This document shows, in pieces, positions 54,198 to 61,432 of a stretch of DNA of 64,000 bases (position 1 is its first letter; each line of letters opens with the position of its first letter). The notes beneath the pieces are model-generated. The model worked only from the letters and a program-made list of their open reading frames with translations, had not been told where the DNA came from and did no database searches. Both the position numbers and the translations under genes were made by a program. The DNA is from Streptomyces sp. NBC_00289. GTDB lineage: Bacteria > Actinomycetota > Actinomycetes > Streptomycetales > Streptomycetaceae. The stretch spans positions 4,712,001 through 4,776,000 of the forward strand of contig NZ_CP108046.1 of NCBI RefSeq assembly GCF_041435115.1. The letters run 5' to 3'.

Positions 54198-54503
54198 GTT
54201 CGCCAGCCTCCCCAACCGTCTTCAGGGGCCGAAGTCTGCCACTAAAACACTCCGAGCAGTACTCGTCCGATTACAGAGATGGAAATAAGTCAAGGATTCC
54301 GCACAGGACCGGAACAGGATCTGCGAAGAAGTGACCACCGCAGGGCGAGAATATGGCGGAAAAAATGGCCAACAAGCGGTACGGGAGGGCCCAATTCGGT
54401 CGCGTGCACGTGCATCTGCCCTTGCATCTGCTGTACGCATCCGAAACCATGGTCTCGCGCAACCGCTGCATCGCAACGACCGCGAACCCCGGGAGTGCCT
54501 CGC
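54198..54503. promoter_or_regulatory. Intergenic region with first copy of the 31-bp element
   Basis: This 306-bp gap separates the XRE gene from the ATPase gene and is AT-richer than its neighbours (for example AATATGGCGGAAAAAATGG). At 54401-54431 it holds an element with core GTGCACGTGCATCTGCCC followed by TTGCATCTGC, ending 72 bases before the ATPase start. The same element, in the same orientation relative to transcription, is found before the DUF397 gene. ATCCGAAAC follows 7 bases after it. No gene is seen. Confidence 0.75.
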
Positions 54504-55010
54504 ATGGGGACGAATGGATCGACCATGCTCGAGCCGTTACGGCAGGGCCTTCCGCCGCTGGATCCCGCGGCCGTGTCCAGCGCCGCCTCCTGCGCTCTGC
54601 CCGCCCGCTACGAAGCGGTGCGCGAGGCACGGCAGTTCACCCGCAGAACGCTCGACCAGTGGGACATGGGCGACCGCTTCGACGACGTCTGTCTCGTGGT
54701 CTCCGAACTGGTCACCAACGCCCTGCGGCACGCGCTGCCCGCCAACACCCCGCGCGTACCCGAGCAGAACCCGCCCGTGCGGCTGCACCTGATGCGCTGG
54801 ACGGAACGACTGGTGTGCGCGGTGCGGGATCCCAGCCACGACAGCCCGATCGCGCGTGAGGCGGAGGACGACTTCTCGGCGGAGTCCGGTCGCGGCCTGT
54901 TCCTCGTCGACTCCTTCGCCGACAGCTGGGGCTGGCACCCGCTCGCCGGCACACTGGGCGGCAAGGTCGTCTGGGCGCTGTTCCGGCTCCAGCCGCAGAT
55001 CGCGGAATGA
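54504..55010 (+). CDS. RsbW-like ATP-binding protein (anti-sigma-factor type)
   Basis: The 168-residue protein is an HATPase_c domain of the GHKL anti-sigma kinase type: VREARQFTRRTLDQW, VCLVVSELVTNALRHALP (N-box), and SGRGLFLVDSFADSWGWHPL (G1/G2 boxes). Such proteins are abundant in Streptomyces, often next to XRE and DUF397 genes (AbaA-like clusters), where they may affect sporulation or antibiotic production. Whether it phosphorylates an anti-anti-sigma factor is unknown. ATG at 54504 is preferred (GGGAG upstream). ATG at 54525 is possible. Confidence 0.9.
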   Translation: MGTNGSTMLEPLRQGLPPLDPAAVSSAASCALPARYEAVREARQFTRRTLDQWDMGDRFDDVCLVVSELVTNALRHALPANTPRVPEQNPPVRLHLMRWTERLVCAVRDPSHDSPIAREAEDDFSAESGRGLFLVDSFADSWGWHPLAGTLGGKVVWALFRLQPQIAE

Positions 55011-55011
55011 C

Positions 55012-55041
55012 GAACCGCGGCGCCTTCTGACGCCGCGGTTC
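55012..55041. terminator. Hairpin between the ATPase and DUF397 genes
   Basis: A perfect 11-bp stem (GAACCGCGGCG with its complement) with an 8-base loop starts 1 base after the ATPase stop, before the convergent DUF397 gene. Confidence 0.75.
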
Positions 55042-55102
55042 TACGCGCGTTACTCAGCGCGATGCGCCGATTGCCCTCGGTTGTCCCCGACTCGGGCCCG
55101 GA

Positions 55103-55381
55103 TCAGCCCGCGATCAGGTGGTCGAACTCGCCGTCCTTGATGCCCAGGAGCATCGCCTCGATCTCGGCGCGCGTGTAGACGAGCGCCGGCCCGTCGGGAA
55201 AGCGCGAGTTGCGTACGGCCACATCTCCGCCGGGCAGTCGGGCGAACTCCACGCAGGAACCCTGCGAGTTGCTGTGCCGACTCTTCTGCCAGGCCACCCC
55301 GTCCAGGTGTGTGGCCGCCATACCGTTGTGCACGTCGAACACGTCGTACCCCCCGTACACGCCGTCAACGTCGTGGTCCAC
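55103..55381 (-). CDS. DUF397 protein
   Basis: The 92-residue protein contains the DUF397 core WQKSRHSNSQGSCVEFARLPGGDVAVRNSRFPDGPALVYTRAEIEAMLLGIKDGEFDHL. DUF397 proteins act as partners or inhibitors of WhiJ-type XRE regulators in Streptomyces. The ~30-residue N-terminal extension rich in Asp, Val and Tyr is unusual. GTG start with GGGGAG 7 bases upstream. The shared 31-bp element lies upstream, so the XRE protein two genes away may control it. Confidence 0.92.
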   Translation of the reverse strand: MDHDVDGVYGGYDVFDVHNGMAATHLDGVAWQKSRHSNSQGSCVEFARLPGGDVAVRNSRFPDGPALVYTRAEIEAMLLGIKDGEFDHLIAG

Positions 55382-55914
55382 AGGTCGCTCCCCGGTGGTG
55401 CACTGGCTGATGTGGCCATTGATGCAGTGGTCAACTGTTTCGGATCATAGCCCTGTTCACGTGCAGATGCATGGGCAGATGCACGTGCACGCGCGGTGTT
55501 CCCGCGGTTACAGCTCTGGAGCCCGTTCACAGCTCTGGCGCCCGGTCCACCGAGGTCGGTCCCAGTGTCCGCTCCCGCGTCCGTCCCGGAACCCACAGAA
55601 TCCTTCGTGTACTAGAGACAGACGCATACCGGGGCCTTCCTGTTCCAACGTGCACGTGATGGTCCGGTGAATGGCGCGACGACGGCGTCAGCGGCTGCCG
55701 CCCCGTGGCTGCTTCCGCGCCTTCGGGCCGCCCCGGGTCGGCCCGCGTGCGCAGGCGGACCCGGGTATCCGCCGGGAGTCCGCACGTCGTCCTGGTAGAC
55801 GCCCCCTACAGACCGGCCTGGTAGCTTGCTGCATCGTTTCGGCCAACCGGGCCGACCGGCCCGCAGGCAGGACCACTGCGGACGGCCTCGACCGGCTACA
55901 GCTTGGGAGCTCCA
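55382..55914. other. Long intergenic region between DUF397 gene and lipoprotein gene
   Basis: This 533-bp stretch holds no convincing gene. It contains the second copy of the 31-bp element (55463-55493). It also has two adjacent ~18-bp copies of GTT(C)ACAGCTCTGG(A/C)GCCC (55507-55543) and a GC-rich 300-bp remainder leading to the lipoprotein ribosome-binding site. Open frames here lack start signals and consistent codon bias. Confidence 0.6.
55463..55493 (-). promoter_or_regulatory. Second copy of the 31-bp element, before the DUF397 gene
   Basis: Its reverse complement matches the copy at 54401-54431 at 30 of 31 positions. It ends 81 bases before the DUF397 start. Reading onward, a TATGAT-like -10 and ATCCGAAAC follow 17 bases after it, against 7 bases at the other copy. 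It is probably an operator or activator site shared by the two promoters. Confidence 0.8.
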
Positions 55915-56460
55915 GTGACGACGGCGAACACGGCGACTACGGCCACTTCGGCGACGGTCTCGCGTCGGCGGCTGCGGATCGCCGCGGCGGCCGTGGCGCT
56001 GGCGGGCGCGCTGACGCTGACGGCGTGCAGCGGCGACAGCGACGGCGACTCCGACGACACCTCCTCCACCGTTCCCAGTGCCTCCGCCGGCGCGAGCACC
56101 GAGACGGACGGCACGTCCGGCGGCTCGGCGTCCGCGTCGTCCGCCGGCAAGCTCGAGGGCAGCTGGCTGGCGACGACCGACGGCAAGGCCGTGGCACTGG
56201 TGATCACCGGCACGCAGGCCGGCCTCTTCACGACCGGCGGGTCCGTGTGCAGCGGCACCGCGAAGGAGGAGGCGGGCATGCGGATGATCCGCCTCAAGTG
56301 CACGGACGGCAACAAGGACCGGGGCACGGGGATGGTCGACTCCGTCGGCAAGGCGTCGCTGAAGGTCACCTGGGAGAACGGCCTCGGCACGGAGACGTAC
56401 ACCAAGGCGGAAGGCGGCACACTGCCGTCGGGGCTGCCTACGGCTGGTTCGGGGTCGTAG
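55915..56460 (+). CDS. Putative lipoprotein
   Basis: The 181-residue protein has a basic N-terminus (SRRRLRIAAAAVALAGALTLTAC) with lipobox LTAC, so it should be lipid-anchored outside the cell. A Ser/Asp/Thr-rich linker follows, then an ~85-residue beta-rich domain (GKLEGSWLATTDGKAVALVITGTQAGLFTTGGSVCSGTAKEEAGMRMIRLKCTDGNKDRGTGMVD) with two Cys that may pair. GTG with GGGAG 6 bases upstream is the chosen start. No known function. Confidence 0.82.
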   Translation: MTTANTATTATSATVSRRRLRIAAAAVALAGALTLTACSGDSDGDSDDTSSTVPSASAGASTETDGTSGGSASASSAGKLEGSWLATTDGKAVALVITGTQAGLFTTGGSVCSGTAKEEAGMRMIRLKCTDGNKDRGTGMVDSVGKASLKVTWENGLGTETYTKAEGGTLPSGLPTAGSGS

Positions 56461-56480
56461 GGACGCGACGTGGGCGACGG

Positions 56481-56562
56481 GGGTTCGGAGCGGGGCGGTT
56501 CGGAGGCGAGCGTTCGGAGCCCGGCGGTTCGGAGCCCGGTGGGCCGGAGCCGAGCGTTCGAT
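56481..56562. repeat. Imperfect GTTCGGAGCCCGG-type tandem repeats
   Basis: Five to six units of 14-15 bases beginning GTTCGGAG (variants GCGGGGCG, GCGAGC, CCCGGCG, CCCGGTG) run between the two lipoprotein genes. They generate spurious reverse frames but no gene. Confidence 0.7.
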
Positions 56563-56716
56563 GGGGTTTCGGTAGGGGCCGGCCTTGCGGCCGGGGCTTC
56601 GGTGGGGCTCTTTCGGCTGAGGTTCGACGGGGCGGGCAACCGACGTGAGGGTTCGTGCGTGATGATCCATGCACGCCATCACCGACGTACCGACGTCCCG
56701 CCCCCAGAGGACCCAC

Positions 56717-57262
56717 ATGCGCGCCATCCCCATCACCGTGACCGCTCTGGCCGCGGCCCTGCTCCTGACCGCCTGCAACGGCGGTGACAGCGCGGACGAC
56801 TCGGCCGCGACCCAGGACAGCAAACCCGCGGGCCAGGGCGGCTCGGCCTGCGCGATCGACGGGGTCGCGGTGCAGGTCGGCCCTGCCAACGCGGCCCCCG
56901 CCGCCGGAGACACCGGCAACGTCCCGGTGACGCTGACCAACCGCGGCGCCGCCTGCACCCTGAATGGCCTTCCCGCCGTCACCCTGCACGCGGGCTCGAC
57001 CTCGGCCGCCGTCGCGCCGGACCAGGCCGCCAAGGTCCAGAAGCTGACCCTCGCCAAGGACGCCGCGGTGTCCTTCACCCTCACCTACGTACGGGGCGAG
57101 GCGGGCGGGGAGAAGAGCCTCGCCGTGCAGACGGGGACGTTCAGCCTGCCGGGCGCCACGGCCACCCACAGCTTCGCGTGGTCGTACGGCGATGTGGCGC
57201 TGAAGGGTGCGAAGGGCGAGCCGGACGCGTCGGTGAGCGCCTTTCAGCAGGCCGGCGACTGA
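56717..57262 (+). CDS. DUF4232 lipoprotein
   Basis: The 181-residue protein has a signal peptide with lipobox LLTAC (RAIPITVTALAAALLLTACNGG), a short acidic linker, and a DUF4232 domain (AIDGVAVQVGPANAAPAAGDTGNVPVTLTNRGAACTLNGLPAVTLHAG...). DUF4232 is a secreted actinobacterial beta-sandwich of unknown role. AGAGGA lies 6 bases before the ATG. It follows another lipoprotein gene and may share its transcript. Confidence 0.9.
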   Translation: MRAIPITVTALAAALLLTACNGGDSADDSAATQDSKPAGQGGSACAIDGVAVQVGPANAAPAAGDTGNVPVTLTNRGAACTLNGLPAVTLHAGSTSAAVAPDQAAKVQKLTLAKDAAVSFTLTYVRGEAGGEKSLAVQTGTFSLPGATATHSFAWSYGDVALKGAKGEPDASVSAFQQAGD

Positions 57263-57321
57263 GTAGCTGGAGGGCCCGGCTCGGCTGAGGATCGGCCCGG
57301 CCGGGCTCGGCGTCGCTCGGT

Positions 57322-58545
57322 TCAGTGGAGCGGTCGGCGGGACCTGACCTGTGCCCGGTCGGCCGCTTCGGCGCCTTCCGTCCAGCCGGCCTCGTCGCTG
57401 ACACCGCGCAGGCGGGTCGTGGTCGTCTGCGGGAAGAGGTGGTCCAGGCGGTCGTTGACGGCTATGTCGCGAGTGGCGAGGACCGGCAGCAGGTCCTGGG
57501 CCACCTGGGTCTCGGCGGCCGCGGCGAGCCGGGTGCCGACGCGGTGGGCGTAGGCCGCGAGGAAGGACTGCCGGAAGGACTTGGTCCGCTTCCGGCCGCC
57601 CGCGCGCTGGGCGGCCTCCGCCTTCGTCATCGCGGTCTGCGCCTGCACGAGCAGCGAGGTGTAGAGGAGTTCGACCGCCTCCAGGTCGGCTTCGAAACCG
57701 ACGACGGTGGAGAAACCGAGGGCCTCGTTCCACACCGCGCGGCAGTGGTTCGCGGTGGCGACGGCGTCCAGCAGAATCGCCTTGGCCTGCTCGTACGGCG
57801 CCTCGACCCCGACGCGGCAGGCGCTGGGCGCGTCCCCGGCAGGCGCCTGGGCGGCGAGCAGCGCCTCGTCGACACTGTGCCGGGCCATCAGCTCCTGTGC
57901 CTTCGCGCTGAGCGCCTCCGCCTCCTCCGGGTAGCCCGTGGCCTCCGCCTTGGCGAGCAGGGCGCGGATGCGGGAGAGCATGCGCGACTCGGGCCGCCGC
58001 TCCCGCCGCGGCCCGGCCGACGGCTCCAGCGGCTCGAGTGGCTCCAGCGCCGGCAGGCTCAGCAGCAGGCGGTACAGCTCCAGCACGGTGGTGGCGTGCG
58101 TGAAGCGGTCGGGGTGTTGGGGGCGCCGGGTGCCTTGCGCTGTCGCGGAACCGGACTCCTCCGACTGCGCGAGGCGGGCGATGTGGGCGAGCTGCGCGGC
58201 CCAACGGGGGCCGCGGGGGTGGTTCGGCGGGTCGGTCGGCCGCCCGTGGTGAGGGCGAGTGTGCGCGCGGGCGTGCGGGTGGTCGTGCGAAGACTCGGTC
58301 GTGATCAGCGCCGCGACCAGGCGTACGTGTACTTCGTCCAGTTCTCGTCGGACGAACCGCACGAGGTCGGCGGGCTGCCAGCCGCGCCGCCAGGCCGTCG
58401 CCACGAACTCCTCGCCCCGTCGGCCGAGTTCGGCGTCCGCACCGGGGTCGGCGGCGAGCAGCGAGGCGCCCGTGTCGAGGGCGGTGTCGGTGTCGGCGTA
58501 GAGCGCGGCCCGGAAGGCGCGTTCGACGGTGCTGGTCGTACTCAC
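57322..58545 (-). CDS. DUF2786 protein
   Basis: The 407-residue protein has a central DUF2786 motif (SRMLSRIRALLAKAEATGYPEEAEALSAKAQELMARHSVDEALL). It is followed by the usual C-terminal region with EAPYEQAKAILLDAVATANHCRAVW and RRTKSFRQSFLAAYAHRVGTRL-type sequence. The domain occurs in phage and chromosomal proteins and has no proven function. Start GTG. It is divergent from the Clp-N regulator. The 100-bp gap between them holds the twin operators, so both genes may respond to the same protein. Confidence 0.88.
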   Translation of the reverse strand: MSTTSTVERAFRAALYADTDTALDTGASLLAADPGADAELGRRGEEFVATAWRRGWQPADLVRFVRRELDEVHVRLVAALITTESSHDHPHARAHTRPHHGRPTDPPNHPRGPRWAAQLAHIARLAQSEESGSATAQGTRRPQHPDRFTHATTVLELYRLLLSLPALEPLEPLEPSAGPRRERRPESRMLSRIRALLAKAEATGYPEEAEALSAKAQELMARHSVDEALLAAQAPAGDAPSACRVGVEAPYEQAKAILLDAVATANHCRAVWNEALGFSTVVGFEADLEAVELLYTSLLVQAQTAMTKAEAAQRAGGRKRTKSFRQSFLAAYAHRVGTRLAAAAETQVAQDLLPVLATRDIAVNDRLDHLFPQTTTTRLRGVSDEAGWTEGAEAADRAQVRSRRPLH

Positions 58546-58597
58546 CCGGCGATCGTCTCACCGTCGTTCCCCGCTTCCGAAAGGCGGCCGCCGAGCA

Positions 58598-58644
58598 TGT
58601 CAACCCAGGGTTGACAGTCCTACCCTGTCAACCTACGGTTGACA
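58598..58644. promoter_or_regulatory. Twin perfect palindromic operators before the Clp-N regulator
   Basis: TGTCAACC-N3-GGTTGACA occurs twice as a perfect 8+8 palindrome, at 58598-58616 (N3 = CAG) and 58626-58644 (N3 = TAC). The starts are 28 bases apart, and the second ends one base before the regulator's ATG. They overlap the -35 and the -10 of the inferred promoter respectively. Direct binding by the downstream HTH protein is inferred. Confidence 0.85.
58611..58639 (+). promoter_or_regulatory. Probable leaderless promoter of the Clp-N regulator gene
   Basis: A consensus -35 TTGACA (58611-58616), a 17-base spacer and -10 TACGGT (58634-58639) place the expected transcription start on or next to the ATG at 58646. 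No ribosome-binding site lies between them. A leaderless transcript is therefore likely. Confidence 0.7.
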
Positions 58645-58645
58645 C

Positions 58646-59392
58646 ATGACGACGAAGCCGACCATCACGTCCTCCGTACGCCTCGACGACCTCATCGCGG
58701 CCATCAAGAACGTTCACCCGCACGCCCTCGACCAGCTCGAGGACGCGGTGATCGCTGCGGAACACCTCGGAGACGTGGCCGACCACCTGATCGGTCACTT
58801 CGTGGACCAGGCCCGCCGCTCGGGCGCGTCCTGGACCGACATCGGGAAGAGCATGGGAGTCACCCGGCAGGCCGCGCAGAAGCGGTTCGTGCCGAAGGAG
58901 TCGACCGACCTCGACCCCAACCAGGGCTTCGGCCGGTACACCCCGCGCGCCCGCAACGTGGTGATGGCCGCCCACAACGAGGCCATCGCCGCCCGCAACG
59001 CCGAGGGCCGCCCCGAGCACCTGGTGCTCGGTCTGCTGGCCGAACCGGAAGGGCTGGCCGCGAAGGCCATCACCGGGCAGGGCATCCTCCTCGACTCCGT
59101 ACGTCAGGCCGCCTCCGCGGCACTGCCGCCCGCGGCGGAGGAGGTCCCGGAACTCGTCCCCTACGGCTCCGACGCGAAGAAGGTTCTGGAGCTCACCTTC
59201 CGTGAGGCCCTCCGCCTGGGCCACAACTACGTCGGCACCGAACACATCCTGCTGGCCCTGCTGGAGTTCGAGCACGGCGAGGGAGTCCTGTCGGACCTCG
59301 GCCTCACCAAGCCGACGGCGGAACACCACATCGCCGAGGCACTCGCCGCGTTCGCCCAGGAGCGCGGGGCCAGGACTGAGCCGGACAACTGA
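58646..59392 (+). CDS. Helix-turn-helix protein with Clp N-terminal domain repeats
   Basis: The 248-residue protein joins a helical N-terminus with an HTH-like segment (SGASWTDIGKSMGVTRQAAQKRF, about residues 59-81) to two Clp-N repeats. The second, LRLGHNYVGTEHILLALLEFEHGEGVL, is close to the ClpC repeat [16 protein letters not shown] encoded in the same window. There is no ATPase domain. It could act as a transcription factor whose Clp-N part senses adaptor proteins, or damaged or arginine-phosphorylated substrates. Twin palindromes abut its start, pointing to autorepression. Confidence 0.87.
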   Translation: MTTKPTITSSVRLDDLIAAIKNVHPHALDQLEDAVIAAEHLGDVADHLIGHFVDQARRSGASWTDIGKSMGVTRQAAQKRFVPKESTDLDPNQGFGRYTPRARNVVMAAHNEAIAARNAEGRPEHLVLGLLAEPEGLAAKAITGQGILLDSVRQAASAALPPAAEEVPELVPYGSDAKKVLELTFREALRLGHNYVGTEHILLALLEFEHGEGVLSDLGLTKPTAEHHIAEALAAFAQERGARTEPDN

Positions 59393-59413
59393 GCCGGACA
59401 ACTGAGCCGGACA
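59375..59413. repeat. 13-bp tandem repeat x3 over a stop codon
   Basis: ACTGAGCCGGACA occurs three times without gap. The stop codon of the Clp-N gene lies in the second and third units. Because 13 is not a multiple of three, changes in copy number would alter the C-terminus. Confidence 0.85.
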
Positions 59414-59523
59414 CCCGGTCCGCGCCCCGCCCGGGCTCGCGCCCAGGCCTCCGTCCGGTCCCGCGTCCACCCCCGCTGAACAGGGTCGAGGGCGTTGTCA
59501 GAGGCTGGTGGCACACTCGCAGC

Positions 59524-61260
59524 ATGGTCGACCGATGGGTGCTCGCCCCGGCCGAGGACGGCGGTGTGGAGATCGCCCCCCTCGGTCCGGAAGGGCTGCC
59601 CGCCGGGCCCGTCCTGCGGGAGGCGGACCTCGCCGCGGCCGTACGCGGGCGGCCGGAGGTCACACGCTGGGTGTGGCGCTCGACGCCCGAGGTCTACCCG
59701 CGCCTGCTCGCCGCGGGGGTGCGAGTGGAGCGGTGCTACGACATCGAGGACGCGGAGACGCTTCTGCTCGGTCACGAGGGCCGGTCCGGCGAACCCCGCT
59801 CGGCCGCCGCCGCCCTGGCCCGGCTGCGCGGCGGTCCCGTACCGCCCGATCCGCCGCAGCGGGCCGCCGAGCCCGGCTCGCAGTCCTCGCTCTTCGAGCC
59901 GCAGACGGTGCCCCTGCCGCTGACCGACCTCGCCGAGGTGTACGCCGACCAGCAGCACAGGCACGACCGGGCAGCCCACCCGGAGCGCATGCGGCTCCTG
60001 ACGGCCGCCGAGTCGGCGGGGATGCTGGTCGCCGCCGAGATGAACCGGTCCGGACTGCCGTGGAGCGCCGACGTGCACCGTCAGCTGCTGCACGACATGC
60101 TCGGCGAGCGGTACACGGGCGGTGGCGAGCCCCGTCGCCTGGCCGAGCTCGCCGACGAGGTGTCCGCCGCCTTCGGCCGCCGGGTCAGGCCCGATCTGCC
60201 CGCCGACGTCATCAGGGCGTTCGCGCAGGCGGGGATCAGGATCAGATCGACGCGGCGCTGGGAGATCGAGTCCCTCGACCACCCCGCGGTGCAGCCTCTG
60301 GTCGAGTACAAGAAGCTGTACCGCATCTGGGTCGCCCACGGCTGGTCCTGGCTTCAGGACTGGGTGCGCGACGGCCGGTTCCGGCCCGAGTTCCTCGCCG
60401 GTGGCACGGTCACCGGCCGCTGGGTCACCAACGGCGGGGGCGCCCTCCAGATCCCCAAGGTGATCCGGCGGGCCGTCGTCGCCGACCCCGGCTGGCGGCT
60501 CGTGGTCGCCGACGCCGACCAGATGGAGCCGCGGGTACTCGCCGCCATCTCCCGCGACCCCGGCCTGATGGAGGTGGCCGGCCGGTCGAGCGACCTCTAC
60601 CAGTCCGTCTCCGACCGCGCCTTCTCCGGCGACCGCGCCCAGGCCAAGCTCGCCGTGCTCGGCGCGGTCTACGGCCAGACCTCCGGCGACGGCCTCAAGA
60701 ACCTCGCCGCCCTCCGCCGCCGCTTCCCCAAGGCGGTGGCGTACGTCGACGACGCCGCCCGCGCGGGCGAGGAGGGCCGACTCGTACGGACCTGGCTCGG
60801 GCGGACCTGCCCACCGGCGGCGGGCGCGGGCGACGCGGCGGAGGAGGCGGGCATCCCCGACTCCGAGGACGAGACCGAGGCAGGGGGAAAGGCCGGGACC
60901 TGGGCCGGGAGCGGGCCCGAGGGGCAGCCCGGCGGACAGGACTGGACACCCGGGTACGCCTCCAGCAACGCCCGGGCCCGCGGCCGCTTCGCCCGCAACT
61001 TCGTCGTCCAGGGCAGCGCCGCCGACTGGGCGCTGCTGCTGCTCGCCGCGCTGCGGCAGTCCTGCGCGGCGATGGCGGCCGAACTGGTGTTCTTCCAGCA
61101 CGACGAGGTGATCGTGCACTGTCCCGAGGAGGAGGCCGAAGCCGTCGTGGCGGCGATCCGGGAGGCGGCCGACCTCGCCGGACGCCTGACGTTCGGCGAG
61201 ACACCGGTGCGGTTCCCGTTCACCACGGCGGTGGTGGAGTGTTATGCGGACGCGAAGTGA
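59524..61260 (+). CDS. Family-A DNA polymerase paralogue (second PolA-type enzyme)
   Basis: The 578-residue protein has the three polymerase motifs of the Pol I family: A (VVADADQMEPRVLAA), B (DRAQAKLAVLGAVYGQTSGDG) and C (QHDEVIVHC). N-terminal ~130 residues occupy the exonuclease position, but the acidic DEDD residues are not evident. An ~60-residue disordered insertion lies between motifs B and C (about 425-485). RefSeq-style naming would be bifunctional 3'-5' exonuclease/DNA polymerase. The proofreading part is doubtful here. It is shorter than true PolA and probably acts in repair. Confidence 0.9.
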   Translation: MVDRWVLAPAEDGGVEIAPLGPEGLPAGPVLREADLAAAVRGRPEVTRWVWRSTPEVYPRLLAAGVRVERCYDIEDAETLLLGHEGRSGEPRSAAAALARLRGGPVPPDPPQRAAEPGSQSSLFEPQTVPLPLTDLAEVYADQQHRHDRAAHPERMRLLTAAESAGMLVAAEMNRSGLPWSADVHRQLLHDMLGERYTGGGEPRRLAELADEVSAAFGRRVRPDLPADVIRAFAQAGIRIRSTRRWEIESLDHPAVQPLVEYKKLYRIWVAHGWSWLQDWVRDGRFRPEFLAGGTVTGRWVTNGGGALQIPKVIRRAVVADPGWRLVVADADQMEPRVLAAISRDPGLMEVAGRSSDLYQSVSDRAFSGDRAQAKLAVLGAVYGQTSGDGLKNLAALRRRFPKAVAYVDDAARAGEEGRLVRTWLGRTCPPAAGAGDAAEEAGIPDSEDETEAGGKAGTWAGSGPEGQPGGQDWTPGYASSNARARGRFARNFVVQGSAADWALLLLAALRQSCAAMAAELVFFQHDEVIVHCPEEEAEAVVAAIREAADLAGRLTFGETPVRFPFTTAVVECYADAK

Positions 61261-61273
61261 GGAGGATCCGCCC

Positions 61274-61329
61274 GGCACCACAGGCACTACTGGCACTACT
61301 GGCACCACGCGGTACCACGCGGTACCACT
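61274..61329. repeat. Tandem GGCACYACN and CGGTACCACG repeats after the polymerase gene
   Basis: Four 9-base units (GGCACCACA, GGCACTACT twice, GGCACCACG) are followed by two 10-base units (CGGTACCACG, CGGTACCACT), 13 bases after the polymerase stop. No gene lies in this 172-bp gap. Confidence 0.85.
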
Positions 61330-61432
61330 GACACCACACGCCGAGCGGGCGAGCCTTCCCCACCCCTGGCGGGCGAGCCCTGGTCTCTCCGAGCGGGCGT
61401 GCTCTTGGCCTCGCCTGGTGGGCGCCGGGCGG

